Below are positions 12,965 to 25,551 of a DNA stretch of 64,000 nt, in pieces. Every line of letters begins with the position of its first letter. Position 1 is the stretch's first letter. The DNA lies in assembly GCA_019188255.1 (NCBI GenBank), contig JAETXT010000006.1, positions 3,224,001 to 3,288,000 on the forward strand. The letters are read 5' to 3'. The notes below the pieces were generated by a model. That model was not told the DNA's origin. It saw nothing but the letters and a program-made list of their open reading frames with translations, and made no database searches. The position numbers and the translations under genes were made by a program. Source of the stretch: Verticillium longisporum. Lineage: Eukaryota > Ascomycota > Sordariomycetes > Glomerellales > Plectosphaerellaceae.

Positions 12965-13302
12965 GACGGGATGAGCTTATGCTTCGGATTTGCCTCGCAC
13001 GATCTCAACTGCGGGGAAGCTTTGTTATTTGTAGTGCAGTGTGTTACGAGGGTGAGATACCTCACCAGGTCTAACTTGTCACATGATCCTGCATGCTGAC
13101 TGCATGAGGAGTAACACCAGAGGACATTCAGCATATGCTTTGATTCATTACGTAGTTATAATCACAGCTTCCGGATCGCAACGGAGCGCCAAATATGGAG
13201 CAGAAGAATATCCAAACAAGACTTGCTCACCACCAGATGAGGTAAACGCCAACCCATTGTGTACAAGAAAAGACGGGCTCATATGTACAGGCGAAAGTCT
13301 CC

Positions 13303-14668
13303 CTACTGCGCAGCCAAGCCGTTCTGAACGAAAAAGTCAAGAATCTTCCCTGTTGTTTCGACATGGGAGTATTCCTAGATGTTACGGTTAGCCTAGCCCT
13401 AGGGCTATAAGACAGAAAGTACACATACCAAGGCGAGACCATGCCCAGCGCCCTTCACGACGTACGCCTCGAAAGGCTGGGCCTGCTGCAGGAACTGCGA
13501 CGACGTATCGAGAATGGACTTAAGCTGGGGGTTGCCAGTAGCCGAGCAGTCACCGCCGCAAAAAGGAACATCACGGTCTAAATAACCATGAGCAAAGTTC
13601 ATGATGTTGGCCTTGTACGCGAGGAACACTCACCACCAGTGATCACCAGCGCGGGGCCGCTGTACGAACTAGGAATACCCGTACTGCCGCCAACGGTGAA
13701 AAGCTCGCCGATGGACGCCGGCTGTCCCGTGCTGTATGCTGCCTGTAAAATCTCAGGGTCAAACGCGCCAGGGGCGAAGAAGTTGATGTGAACACCAGTC
13801 GTCGACACGGGCGCCACGTATCCATCAGCATAATCGGCAAGCGGAGGCAGAGAGTTTGCTTGGACGAAGTTTCCGCCAAGCAAGAAGTACGGCAGGAAGG
13901 TGCCATTCTGAGAGAAGCCGGTCAGAACGATGCCGTCGGATAGACACGCGTCCTTGTCGTCGATTGTCAGCCCATATGTCTGCACCGACCCAAAGCTATG
14001 GCCGACGTGGACGATCTTTTCGAAGTGCTTGTCCTCGAGGCCGCCGAGCTCGCTGGCGCGAAGTTTCTGTGTGAGGACTTTGAGGGCGGCGAGCTCAAGG
14101 GCTTGTTGAATCTCCGAAATTGGTTCGCCATGGGACGACTCGCCTACGCCAAGGCGGTCATAGGTGAAGGTAGAGTAGCCGTACTCGTCAACAGCCGTCT
14201 TGGTATAACTATAGTTGTAATTATTTGCGGGGAAATCCCAGTAGCTGCTGTTCGTCAGTCACTCTTTCGCAGCTGCCAGGCCCCGCGAAGGACTTACTGT
14301 CTGTCAAACCCGATGCCATGTGTCAGGATTTGGAGAACCTTGGATGGTCCATGGTCGGGCTCACAGTATGTTGCTGCGAGCTCGTAGTTACCACTAATGT
14401 GCGTCTCCTGTGAAGAGAACGTTAGTCATGATCAGCACGAGGTCATAGGGTGCCATACTCCTGTAGTAATGTCGCTGATGAAGTTGCCGCCTTGCCTGGT
14501 TACTTGCAAAACGATGTCGGTGATTTCGATGTCTGTCGTTGGCACAGCCAGGTCAAAGGCTTTGTTCGTAGCCGAGACATCAAGGCTGACAGACAAGTCG
14601 TGGCAGTTGCGAGCTGTTGCCAGCGCTGCGAAACTGAGGATGGATAGTGTTATACTATGGCGAGCCAT
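13303..14668 (-). CDS. secreted alpha/beta hydrolase
   Basis: Five exons: 14668-14459, 14407-14298, 14244-13634, 13577-13429 and 13374-13303. Introns are 51-56 bp, all joins are in phase, total 383 residues. The start at 14668 gives a signal peptide (MARHSITLSILSFAALATA), so the enzyme is probably secreted. The fold is supported by TYDRLGVGES, a nucleophile elbow VGHSFGS (Ser near residue 190), an Asp in ITGDRDVPFC and a His in KGAGHGLAL, which together make a plausible triad. It belongs to a broad fungal family of secreted esterase/lipase-like hydrolases; the substrate cannot be told from sequence. Asn-x-Ser/Thr sites (e.g. NYSY, NGTF) suggest glycosylation. No frame break. Confidence 0.85.
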
Positions 14669-16529
14669 TATGAAGGTAGATACTGCACCGTCAACTCCCA
14701 CCGAGAAGACAAGGGAGAACAGGTGGAAAAAATAAGAAGTATGATTATAATGAGCGTGACGTCTGCGGAAAACACATCCGAACGTCGTCGGCACGGTATC
14801 CCATATATACTAAAGCCTGGGCTCCCACCTGCCCTCATCCCATTACATCATCTCACTGCCGAGAGACCTCTCATCCGAATTCTAAATCCCCCCCTTACTT
14901 CCTTCGCATGCATGATGCCAATAAATCCTTACTCACGCCCAGACTCCTGGGTCCGGCGGACGACGAGAGCTAGAGTAGCGCGGCTTGGGGTACTGTGTGC
15001 TTGGTCGATCAGCAAATCATATGGCTGCAACGTTTCTGCTTGGCCGTTGACTCCAGCCGTTGACTCTGTAAGATGGGTGCTCAGTCAGTGCTCCAGGCCC
15101 TCTTCGCACCCTTGTCCGCTCTGTCTGCGCGGTGTTTGGCAGCGGGCGAGGAGCGGGAGAGGCGCTTGGGGGATGTGTGTCTCAGTTGGAGCAAGAGGTG
15201 ACTGGCGATCCCAGCCCAAGTGCCGTTCGATTTTAGATTTTCAGGCGACTACCCAACACCTCCGGAGCATAATCTAACAGGCGGAAATCCACCGAAACTA
15301 CAAATCAGCAGGCCGTCATCTCGAGCCGGATCAGCAGCCTACGTTTGGGGTGACACGGTAGTAGTAAGCCGCATGCTGGAGGCGGAGAAGCGACACCAAT
15401 CCCCCTCCACCCATCCGTTGCGACGTTGACGGCGTCCACCTCCTCAGCTCTGGACACGCCGCTTGCCGGTTCTTGTGGCGAACTTTTACGGAAACTTAGA
15501 GTGCCCAAGCAAAACTATCGTGCCGTAGAGTCCCAGACCTCAATCTGCCATGAGCATCTCGTCATCTCCGCCATCCTTGCGCCCGTCTCAGTGCCGTCAT
15601 TGCTTTTGCTCAATGGTCGGACCGGGCAGTTGCCGGCTGGACGGCTCTGTCGATCACTCGGGTAGCGCCCGGCGTTTGTGGGTTTGTTATGGTCTTAGGC
15701 CTTGTGATGATTTGAGATCCTCCAGGTCTGAGATCAGCTATCTGGCCCACCGTTCGTTGCGACGGTTGAGATCGGTGAGAGACTTCTGACCTGTCAGAAC
15801 AGAGAGACACAAACCCGTCGTCTAGATGAGAGATCTCGGACTACGTTCCACTTCAGCCCTTTGACTCCAGTAAGCCCAGCATACATACTAGCCACATCAG
15901 TAAAGTATATGACATGAGCGAATGCAGGCAATGTTTTCTTGTTGCGCGTCTGGCTAACGCGCCGAAGGGTTTCTCTGTTTAAGCTGTTCTACACTGAGCT
16001 GGCAGCTCTTCGTCACGCGCCTGCCCGTCGGTTCATGGTGGCAGGCCTCTCCAGACCGGCACGAGAGAACTTTCCACCCTCAAACCCTACTTAGCCCCCA
16101 CGAAGGAGGCCTCATCCGCAAGAATAATGCAATCCTCAGAACGAAGCCATGCAACCGCCCGTATCCGGCCCGAACCCATGCCATGGGGTCGGGTAAAAAC
16201 GCCTTGCTAAATCATACAGAAAAACACAACGCGGAGATTTGTTTGTGTGCTCGGCCGCCCTTTTTTTGCAGTCTCTCCCGTCAGCAGGGGTGGGTTGCGC
16301 AGCTTGGCTTCCCCGCCGCTGGTGTCCGTTCCCCCACGTCCATTTTTACCTGTTATTCGAGCTCCAAGTATCCAGTCGAGCAAGACCCTCGTAGTTATTC
16401 ACATGCCGGTTTGTCGTCGTACGGCTGTGACGTCGATCGTACCGCAAAGGCATTCCCTACCATTATTGCCCTGCGAGACGCTCATGGCGATAGAGGCTCT
16501 GAGCGTCAACATGAATTGCCGTAAGCCCA
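14669..16529. other. intergenic, hydrolase promoter and TAF4 3' flank
   Basis: No convincing gene. Open frames on plus (e.g. 14657-15277) cross the hydrolase start and lack any domain. A CATATATAC TATA-like run lies about 130-145 bp upstream of the hydrolase start. Confidence 0.5.
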
Positions 16530-18482
16530 CTACTGCTTGGGACCAGAGGTGTCGAGTTGAGCATACGCTCGCTGCATGGCCCTGATCTCAACGCCGTCGC
16601 CTTCTAGCGCAGAGACCCAGTCGCGGAGCTGGATGTTCTTTCCCTTATCTTTATCCTCACGCCACGCGCCAGGTCTGCGATGCGCACTACCATCTGTTGT
16701 CAGGGCGCTTGGTGGTGGCACAACTGGTATGCCAGGAGTTGTAGGGGCGCCTGGCTTTCCTCCAGCGCCAGCCTTCGGCGTGCTCGCGCCGCTGCCTCCT
16801 CCTGTCATCCACGAGTAAGACTTGCCCCCCTTTTTCTTGCCGAAGAGACCCGAAGTATTTGTCAGGCCTAGAAACTCGCGACTGGTAGTGTTTTGGTTGG
16901 CATGGCTGCTTGCCTCGGCCTTCTTCGCAGCCTCCAGCTTCTTCTGCTCCTTCTTCGTCATGGCTTTCTCGCCATCGGGCGCCGATACGCCAGGGGTGCC
17001 AGGCGCCGCAGAGCCCGCACGGTTTGCACCTGCGCCAGTGTCTGTGATACCCTCTTTGCGGGCGTTTCTTCTCCGCAGCCTCGATTCCTCCCACTCTCGC
17101 TCTGCTTTGCCGATGTCTCTCAGTAACGCACTGACAGTAGTTGCGTTCGCGGCCTGGGCTTTGCGGAGCTTGGCCGGACGGGTGCCATTGGCCGAGTCGG
17201 CAGCGCTGAGAGAGCCTGGAGGTCAAATGTCAGTGAACCATAAACAAAAGTGGCAATGTCTTTGCTGCCTCACGTTTCAGGGGTTGGGTGCTGGAGTCAG
17301 CCTTGCCCCCAACGTCATTGAATTCGCCGTTGGACTCAGCAGGAGTCGTGTTGAGGGGCCCTGCCGCCTCTTTCCACTCGTCAGGCACCTCGCCGTGGGA
17401 ACTTTGCTGTCGTGTGACGGCAATGCGATGCGCGTCTTCGATCAAAGACCTCAGCCGCTGCTTCGAAGCTATCGAAAGCAGAGCGAGCTGATCCGCCAGA
17501 TAGGCATCGTGAGGGATCCAAGTGCCAGAAGTCTTGATGACGGCGCCATCAGGCCCGACCTTCGTGCTGACCTTAACTGGTTTGGGGTGCTCATCCATAA
17601 CCTTGATCTTACCCATCGGTTGGGAGGCCTTCATGTCCCAGTTGAGGGTAAGCCCATGCTCCTTCGCAATCGACTCTGCTCCCCCCTGCACATTAGCGAC
17701 CACGACGAATGCGCTCTTCATTTCCACAACCCGCTCCGCAGAAAGGGCTTTCGCGCTTGCCTGCCAAGCCTTCTCCGCCGCTTCAGCGATCACTTGGTCC
17801 TGGGACTTGCCGCCATTGGGCTGGGCTGCCTGATTCGCAGAGCCAGCGCCATAAAACGACGCCTTATTCCCAGGGTTCTGAATAGAGAAGCCTGTCCTGG
17901 AGTCGGAAATTGAGGGTTCAACGGCGAACAGCTCAGCCAGATACTGCTCCTCTGCCCTCAAGTCGATTCCCGTGCCAGCGAGCGAGTCGGTCACATCGTA
18001 CTCGTATTCTTTCTGGGGGCGGTCGGCAGGCCTCGATGGGGGACCCATGGCACCTTGAGGTGGCTGTTGGTGCTGCAGGTGTTGCTGATGCTGCTGCGGG
18101 ACCTGTTGCATGCGCTGCTGGTGCTGTTGCGCATGGTACTGCTGGTGCTGCTGCTGCTGCGCATACTGCGGCGGTTGCTGTGGATAAAGATGCTGTTGAT
18201 GCTGCTGCTGCTGCTGCTGTTGATGCTGCTGCTGCTGCTGCTGCGGATGTGGTTGCTGCTGCTGCAACTGCGGCTGCATTTGCTGTGGTTGCTGCTGCTG
18301 TTGCTGCTGCTGTTGCTGCTGGAGTGGCGGCGTTTGTTGAGGATACTGGTGGTTCAGGGGCGGCGTCGCGGCAGCAGACATGGGTGGCGTGAAGGTGATA
18401 TTAGTGTATGGCACGGGGGGTCCGGTGGGCGGAGGTGTCGGTCGCGATTCAGGCAGGGCAATCGTTGGAGTAGTGCTGCCGT

Positions 18483-18513
<31 letters not shown>

Positions 18514-18824
18514 CGGGTATGGGGTTGTGTAGCTGCTCTGAGCGGGCATCTGAGGAGCTTGCTGAGTAGCCGGGTAGACTGGAGTAGCTGCCGGGGTCGT
18601 GACGCCGGGAGTAGAAGGAGCGCCAGGACTGGCATATGACTGTGTGTATGGGGTTGGTGATGCTGGCTGAGACGGAGGACCGGGAGAAAGACGAGGCCGC
18701 TTGTTGGGGGCAAGGCGTTGACAGGAGACTGATAGGCCGATTGGGGAGGAACAGGCGACGGCGATGCCTGAGCTGGAGAGAACTGCCTCTGGGGTAGAGG
18801 CTGCTGAGGCTGAGGCTGCGCCAT
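16530..18824 (-). CDS. TFIID subunit TAF4, frame broken near N-terminus
   Basis: Transcription initiation factor TFIID component; TAF4 pairs with TAF12 by a histone fold in the nucleus. Exon 1 is 18824-17274, intron 17216-17273 (58 bp), exon 2 17215-16530; about 745 residues once the frame is mended. The N-terminus is Pro/Gln-rich (MAQPQPQQPLPQRQFSP), followed by a very long Gln/His tract. A conserved TAF4 core follows: YDVTDSLAGTGIDLRAEEQY, then RLRSLIEDAHRIAVTRQQ, LLRDIGKAEREWEESRLRRR and, near the end, LRDWVSALEGDG. The reading frame changes between NALPP and NKRPRLSPGPPSQP; the coding strand has C5 (plus G5, 18706-18710) where C6 would keep frame. For an essential gene this suggests a base-calling error. 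Divergent from YSH1 with a shared 645-bp promoter. Confidence 0.88.
18107..18329 (-). repeat. polyglutamine-coding CAG/CAA tract in TAF4
   Basis: About 70 codons, mostly CAG and CAA with interspersed His, Pro and Met codons, lie in the N-terminal third of TAF4. Read on plus it is a CTG/TTG-rich repeat. Glutamine tracts are usual in this region of TAF4 proteins, and length is probably variable between isolates. Confidence 0.85.
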
Positions 18825-19156
18825 CCTGTCGGCTTTCGAGTCCGGTTGTCGCGTTGATGCAAGGAGGAAGGAAGGGCTGAAGTCGCAGAGCGCTTCAATA
18901 GGCCGTCGAGCCTATGCTGATTGTCGCGACCTCAGTCATGCGCTGCGCTTGATTCGCGTCAAATAGCAGAGCCTTGATGTTCGCGTCGGAAGTAGAACCA
19001 GGATATCTCGTCGACCAGTTCACGATAGCGATGGCAAGATAGTCGTTGAGTTGGTGGTGGGCTGTAAGGTAGGTAATCGATCTGTTCTGGCGCGCCGGGT
19101 GTATGAAAGAAGGAGCATCACCAGAGACTGATTTCCAACGTCGCGAAGCTTAATCA

Positions 19157-19164
19157 TCACGTGA
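19157..19164. promoter_or_regulatory. TCACGTGA palindrome in TAF4-YSH1 promoter
   Basis: This E-box octamer sits in the divergent promoter, 333 bp upstream of TAF4 and about 305 bp upstream of YSH1. TCACGTGA is the binding word of Cbf1-type bHLH factors in fungi. Function here is inferred from position. Confidence 0.45.
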
Positions 19165-19469
19165 CTGGCAGCCTGATTGCCGCGATGGCCCGTGCTCCTT
19201 CCTGCTGGCAGGGCCATCAATGCATCTCCCAAACCATTGTCCTCCGACCTGTAATAGTCAACCCTCCTACCTTGCGAACATTACTGCCATTGTTGAAGCT
19301 ATTGAGCTGCAACGCAATTGCGCAGACGGAAACGTCTCCAGGGCGGGTTTACATCGCCAATGTGCTAATCTGACAGTGCCTGCCGTTCTCCCGCGCGCCG
19401 AAGACGAAACGACGAGACGCGACGATTACCATATACTTTGCGATTTACTCAATCTAGGTATTCGCGACA

Positions 19470-22450
19470 ATGGCGGCGAAACGCAAGGCTGCCGCCATGG
19501 CAGCCACCGTCACGGAAGAGCCTGTTGATCCAGCGGATGAACTGATGTTCCTCTGCCTCGGAGGTGGAAACGAGGTCGGCCGATCATGTCACATTATCCA
19601 GTACAAGGGAAAGACTGTCATGGTATGGGAACAAGCACCTTTCGAAAGTGACAGTCGCTAACCCCCTCCACAGCTCGATGCCGGTCAACATCCTGCCTAT
19701 GACGGTCTTGCCGCACTGCCCTTCTTCGACGACTTCGACCTTAGCACAGTTGATGTGCTCCTCATCAGCCAGTAAGCTACATTTCCCCTTCCTCCATGCT
19801 GGCATGGCGTTACACAGGCAAGGTGGTATGCGACGAGTAGAGCTAGGATAGTGGCGGCCTTATTTGGCTTGCTGTTGTGCATATGTCACTGTCGACGCCT
19901 CTCCGCCATCTTGCGCTACCTCAACGCAGTTCTCAGACTCAATACAAACTTCATTCCCATCGTCGCCCCCTTGCCTTGCCCGCCTTGTTTCTGTCGTGAC
20001 CATCCAAGCCAACCCCCGCGCTTCGAACACATGATGTAGACTGTCGCGCCGAGTACACACACTGACCAGCGCACCAGTTTCCACGTCGATCATGCCGCCT
20101 CGCTTCCCTATGTCCTGGCCAAGACCAACTTTAGGGGCAGGGTCTTCATGACCCATCCCACAAAGGCCATTTACAAGTGGCTCATCCAGGACAGCGTTCG
20201 GGTCGGAAACACTTCATCCAACCCTTCGACGCAGCCTGTCTATACCGAAGCAGATCACATGAACACGTTCCCTCAAATCGAAGCCATCGACTACCACACT
20301 ACCCACACCATCTCCTCCATTCGCATCACTCCCTACCCCGCAGGGCATGTCCTCGGCGCGGCTATGTTTCTTATCGAGATCGCGGGGCTCAAAATATTCT
20401 TCACGGGTGACTACTCTCGAGAACAGGATCGACATCTTGTGTCAGCGGAGGTTCCAAAGGGTGTCAAAATCGACGTTCTCATCACCGAGTCGACATACGG
20501 TATCGCGTCGCACGTGCCGAGAGTGGAGAGAGAGCAAGCTCTCATGAAGTCCATTACTGGCATCCTAAACCGTGGCGGCCGCGTTCTGATGCCTGTGTTC
20601 GCCCTCGGCCGAGCTCAAGAATTACTGCTCATTCTCGACGAGTACTGGGGCAAGCACCCCGACTACCAGAAGTACCCCATCTATTACGCCAGTAACCTCG
20701 CCCGAAAGTGCATGGTCGTGTATCAGACGTACGTGGGAGCCATGAATGACAATATCAAGAGGCTCTTCCGCGAAGGAATGGCACAAGCGGAAGCATCAGG
20801 TGACGGCAGTGGCAAGGGTGGTCCGTGGGATTTCAACTACATTCGATCGCTGAAAAACCTTGATCGATTCGATGATCTGGGTGGTTGCGTGATGCTGGCC
20901 AGCCCGGGTATGCTGCAAAACGGCGTTAGCCGAGAGCTGCTGGAAAGGTGGGCGCCGAATGACAAAAACGGCGTCATTATCACCGGTTACAGTGTCGAAG
21001 GTACCATGGCCAAGCAGATCATGCAGGAGCCAGATCAGATCCAAGCCGTGATGAGCAGGACCATGGCCAATGCTCGTCGCGGTCCCGGTGGAGATGGGGA
21101 GAAGTTTTTGATTCCCAGGAGGTGCAGTGTACAGGAGTACTCCTTTGCCGCACACGTCGACGGAACGGAAAACCGCGAGTTCATTGAGGAGGTTGCGGCT
21201 CCAGTTGTGGTAGGTCCCTGTCATCCATTCCTTGGTCTATCGGTGCACTTTCAGAAGCTGATCAGCTCAGATCCTTGTCCACGGCGAACAGCACAATATG
21301 ATGCGCCTCAAGTCTAAGCTTTTGTCTCTGAATGCGAACAAATCCGTCAAGGCCAAGATCTTCAGTCCCAAAAACTGCGAGGAACTCCGCATTCCATTCA
21401 AGCAGGACAAGACGGCCAAGGTCGTCGGCAAGCTAGCCACAATTCAACCGCCTACGAAGAGCACATTAGAGGATGGTCAGAACGCCCCCTGATTACAGGC
21501 GTCCTTGTCCAAAATGACTTCAAGCTGTCTTTGATGGCACCCGAGGACCTGCGCGAATACGCTGGTCTAAATACCACGACCATCACCTGCAAGCAACGCC
21601 TCAAGCTCAGCGCCGCCGGCATTGACCTTATTCGGTGGGGTCTTGAGGGTGTTTTCGGCACCGTCGAGGAACTTCCCGAGATGCACAAGAAGAAGCTCAG
21701 CGAGACGCATAATGGCGAGGATGAAGAAGCAGATGAAAATACAAACGAAGTCACCAAACAAGAGGAGGCCGATGAAGAAGTGGCGAGCCTAGTAGCCGCA
21801 TACCTTTTGATGGGCTGCGTAACGTTCCGCTACCGTAGCGACGGCGAAGTTGAGCTCGAGTGGGAAGGCAACCTTCTGAACGACAGCATTGCGGACGCTG
21901 TACTGACCTGTCTCTACTCGGTGGAGAGCAGCCCCGCTGCCGTAAAGCGTATGTATTAGATGATCTAACCTCGATGACACCTTGACTGACCATCTCAGGT
22001 TCCGGCAACACACACCAGCATGACCACGGACCCCCAGGCCATAACCCACACGCTAATCTCTCTCCTGAGGAACGACTCGAGCGCTTCCTCATGATTGTGG
22101 AGAACCAATTCGGCGCTGACAATGTCAATCCTGTTGCGGATCCGAAGTTGCCCGTTCCTTCAAAGGATGATGCCAAGGGCGAGGACGAGAGCGAGGACGC
22201 TGATCCTTCCGCCATGGATACGTCCAGCGATGGCGGGGACAAAGATCTTGATGAGCGTCGCCGCGCAGAACTTGAACGTCTGCACAAACTGGGCATCCCT
22301 GTTCCAGGAATCCACATCAAGGTTGATAAGATGGAGGCTACCGTATGGTTGGAAGATTTAGAGGTTGATTGTGTTCACAAGGCGTTTGCGGATCGTGTGC
22401 GCCGCGTCTGTGAACGTGCCGCCGAGGTTACGGCGCCGCTGTGGGGTTGA
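19470..22450 (+). CDS. Ysh1/CPSF73 mRNA 3'-end endonuclease, frame broken
   Basis: Catalytic endoribonuclease of the cleavage and polyadenylation factor, a nuclear metallo-beta-lactamase/beta-CASP enzyme. Exons: 19470-19622, 19674-19771, 20078-21209, 21271-21948 and 21999-22450; about 837 residues. The zinc-binding signature HFHVDH is split by intron 2 inside its first His codon. Other motifs are [38 protein letters not shown] and [10 protein letters not shown]. The frame breaks in exon 4: after EDGQNAP comes TGA, while [20 protein letters not shown] continues one frame away. Six C instead of five at 21485-21489 would restore it. A GT-AG reading of this spot would need a 23-bp intron, too short. 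Intron 2 is 306 bp, long for this window. Converges on VPH1, 269 bp apart. Confidence 0.93.
21485..21489 (+). other. homopolymer frame break in YSH1
   Basis: C5 is followed directly by TGA. C6 would give the conserved [20 protein letters not shown] continuation. A disabled copy of this essential gene is unlikely, so an under-call is the best explanation. Confidence 0.85.
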
Positions 22451-22719
22451 TGTCAACATCGGAGGAAAGGGCCGGGTTAATGATGTATACTACAAGCTGT
22501 CCACCAAAAGTAATTCCACTTCCGGAGACCGAATGGATGTCCATATTTCACTTCACTGCAAGGTTACGAACGCTGCGCGTGGAGAGACCGGCGATTGAGG
22601 CAACTAATGAATGTCTCTAATGCATGGTGATTGGTACAAAGGTGATAGGTTTACAACACTAACTACGTTTACAACTCTTCCGACTCCAAAACTTCGTTCA
22701 GGACGAAGCATGTAGTTCC

Positions 22720-25551
22720 TTAACCGAGGTACTCTGACAACTCTTCCGACTCTTCCAAGGTCGCGGCAAAAGAAAATGGCTGGAAGGGCCAGCCGGCGAA
22801 CTCTGCGAACTTGGAGAAAGACTCGACCCATGCCAGACGCAGAGAGTGCAGCATAGCACTGGTACCTTCCATCATGACCAGGATGGCGATGGCTGACACT
22901 CGAGTTAGCGCAGATCGAATAAAATACAGAGGTGCAATACATACTAAGGACAAACCACAGGTAGAATGCAACAACGATCATAATGCCGCCAGTGATACCA
23001 GTAGCGCTTGGGGAGGCGAGAATACCGCCAAGAGTCATCGACCACAGCACAACACTGAGCTGCTGATGAGCCAGGGACAGAGCCCAGAGACGGAGGTAGG
23101 ACGCCGTGTGAGACACACAGTTGAGGCAGAACTCTACATGATTGTGAGCAAGGGGGCTATATCGGATAGGAAAGGCAGCTTACCGATAGTGTGGATGATC
23201 TGATGGATCATGACCTCGCTGAACTCAAACTCCTCATGCTCGCCATCACCGTGAAGGTCCTGTGTGATCATTGCCACGCCCTCGCCGACCGAGTCGGTAC
23301 TGGGACGCCCGTTCACTGCGTGGCCATTGCTGTCGTCTTCATCGTCGCCGTCGAGAGCGCTGACTCTGGAGGTCTCGCCGACGGCCCTGTAGCCGAGACC
23401 ACGAGCTCTGTTGTGCTCCCTGCGCAGCCAGAAGGGCTTGAGGAATAGCAAAATGGGAACTTGTACGAATGCAAGCAGCAACAGAATGACCTGCACAGTC
23501 GCCTGCCCGGGGTAAAGCTGAACATCCAAGGTGCCAGGTGAAAGGAACATGTAGATCAACATGTTGAGAAGACCAGGTGGCTGCCTAGGGTTTGAAGGAT
23601 CGTTCCAGTCGACCGACCACTTGTAGATGATACAAAGGACGAGGTAGCCGAAAATGGACTGGAAGAAGATCATGCCAGGAACAAAGTTGCCCCAAATATC
23701 GACAGGCTTTCTGAAGTGCCTGGCGTTTACGTAGGAAAAGATCAGTGAGTAAGTCATGTGTGCCCAGCCAAGGATGATGCTCATCTTCATCTTATAACTG
23801 TTGGAGAAGAGGAGGTCATTCTCTGTACCGTGCCACATCCAGTCCAAGCCGAACGGGTAGCGGTAGCCGGAATCGTTGAGTGCGGCGGTAAGCGTCTGTC
23901 CGTCCACGTACTTGTCGGGCACCCGCCAGTGCCAGGCGCTGTCGAACAGCGTAAGGGACTTCGAGAAGATATCGTTGTAAATAAGACCGGTGAAAAGCGA
24001 GAAGAGCGCCATGATGAGAGCGATGTAACGTCCGTAGTAGAGCATTGCAAAAAGTTCGAACGAAACCTTCTTCAGGGGCTTCTCCCAATAGATCATGGCC
24101 AGGGCAGCTGAAAGCATGATAATGGCGTGGCCCAGATCACCGAACATGACGGCGAACAAGAAAGGGAAGGTGACCACAACCGGAAGTGCTGGGTTGACTT
24201 CCTGGTAGGTAGCAGTACCATAAGCATTGACAATAGTTTGGAATGCCTCGGTGAATTTGTTGGTCTTGAGGTAGGTAGGAGGAGTCTTGTTGGTCCTGAT
24301 TTCGTTGATGATCGAAGGAACGGAGAGACCAGCCCGGTTTGTTACTTCCTGCAACGTCGCACGGATGCGACTGACCTCGTTGGTGGGAGCCCAACCCTCA
24401 GCAATCAGAGTGCGGCGGGCCTTATCATATGAGAAATTATTCAGTGTGTTGTAAACAGCTTTCTCCTTTGTAACAAGCACCATCCAGGCCGACAGCGATT
24501 GCGAGATTTGAGTGAGTTCCGCGCTGAGGGTCTGCTGTGTGTTGCGGAGGACGTTCTGAACATCATTGAGGCGAGCGTTGACCTCGTGCATCTGGTCACG
24601 GCGAAGATCGCTGTTCTCGTCGACATTGTAAGTCTCCGCACCCAAAGACTCGGAAATCTTGCGGATTTTGGCGAGAATCTCTTTGCCGTGGGCAAAAATG
24701 ACGAAGACGTTCTTGTGCACGGTTTCGTTGGTCGACGGATCCACGAGGGGTTCCTCGATCTCCGACTGGTTCATGTACAGGTTTCCGCGAAGGGTGCGCC
24801 ACAGGATGCGCTCAAAAGAGGCAACCCTATCGCGAGCAATAACACCGGCCACAAAGCCAATGTTCATGCCTGAGAACGACCGTTCGACCTCGGGGGCGGA
24901 GTTGTGGTGCTCGACGTCCTGGAGGAGAGGTGCTTCACCTTCCCCTGACGACGCGCGAATCTCGCCTACATTGCCGTGGGCGCGGACGAAGAAGCCGCCA
25001 GCTCCACGAAGTACCCGGCGACATTCCGTCAGCTCGACCCCACGCTCCGTCAGCGTCTCGTAGCTGTCGTTCAACTGGAAAACGCGTTGTTCAAGGCTTT
25101 GGCTCCGTTCGACAAGTTCGTCTATCTCGGATGTCGAAGGATTCGCCAGCCTTTCATTATCGAGATCGAGTTTTCGCAGTGGAATGCCTGCCTTTTCCAT
25201 TTGCGCGTAGAAGTATCCTGGAGCACGGTTAGCTCCCAAAATGCACATGAACAGTTGGCGGACGATAACGTACGCAATTGGCGCTCGACGTTGTCCAGTC
25301 GTCGAATCTCCTGCGTGAAGGTTCGCTGGAAAGCATTGACTTCGCCGTTGAGCTGCAATGAAGTTTTGTTAACTGAGGAGCTATGGGAATAGGTTTTGGG
25401 GGAGGAGGGGGGAAGCGCGTACGTCGCGGAATTGGAGGAGGCCAAGCTCTCCGAGAGCTGTGACGACGTCTCTGCCGATTTCGTTGGATATGTACAGCTG
25501 CACCATACTCATGTCCGCCGAGCGGAACATGGTATCCTGCGCTGGAGCCAT
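22720..25551 (-). CDS. V-ATPase V0 subunit a
   Basis: Membrane subunit of the vacuolar/Golgi proton pump that forms the proton half-channels. Five exons: 25551-25423, 25352-25274, 25217-23184, 23133-22945 and 22892-22720. Introns are 50-70 bp, all in phase, 867 residues with no break. The N-terminal cytosolic half begins [20 protein letters not shown] with coiled-coil segments. The C-terminal half has the usual membrane helices, including [21 protein letters not shown] and the [13 protein letters not shown] helix that carries the essential Arg (R735 in yeast Vph1). It ends [21 protein letters not shown] plus an acidic tail. Filamentous ascomycetes usually have a single subunit a gene, so it may serve both vacuole and Golgi; this is inference. 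Confidence 0.95.

Noticed and set aside
17910..18639. Leu- or Ala-rich plus-strand frames of 160-194 codons
   Set aside because: They are the reverse of the CAG/CAA glutamine tract of TAF4.
21482..21504. A 23-bp GT-AG intron to explain the YSH1 frame change
   Set aside because: Too short to be spliced; all other introns here are at least 46 bp, and a one-base under-call explains it better.
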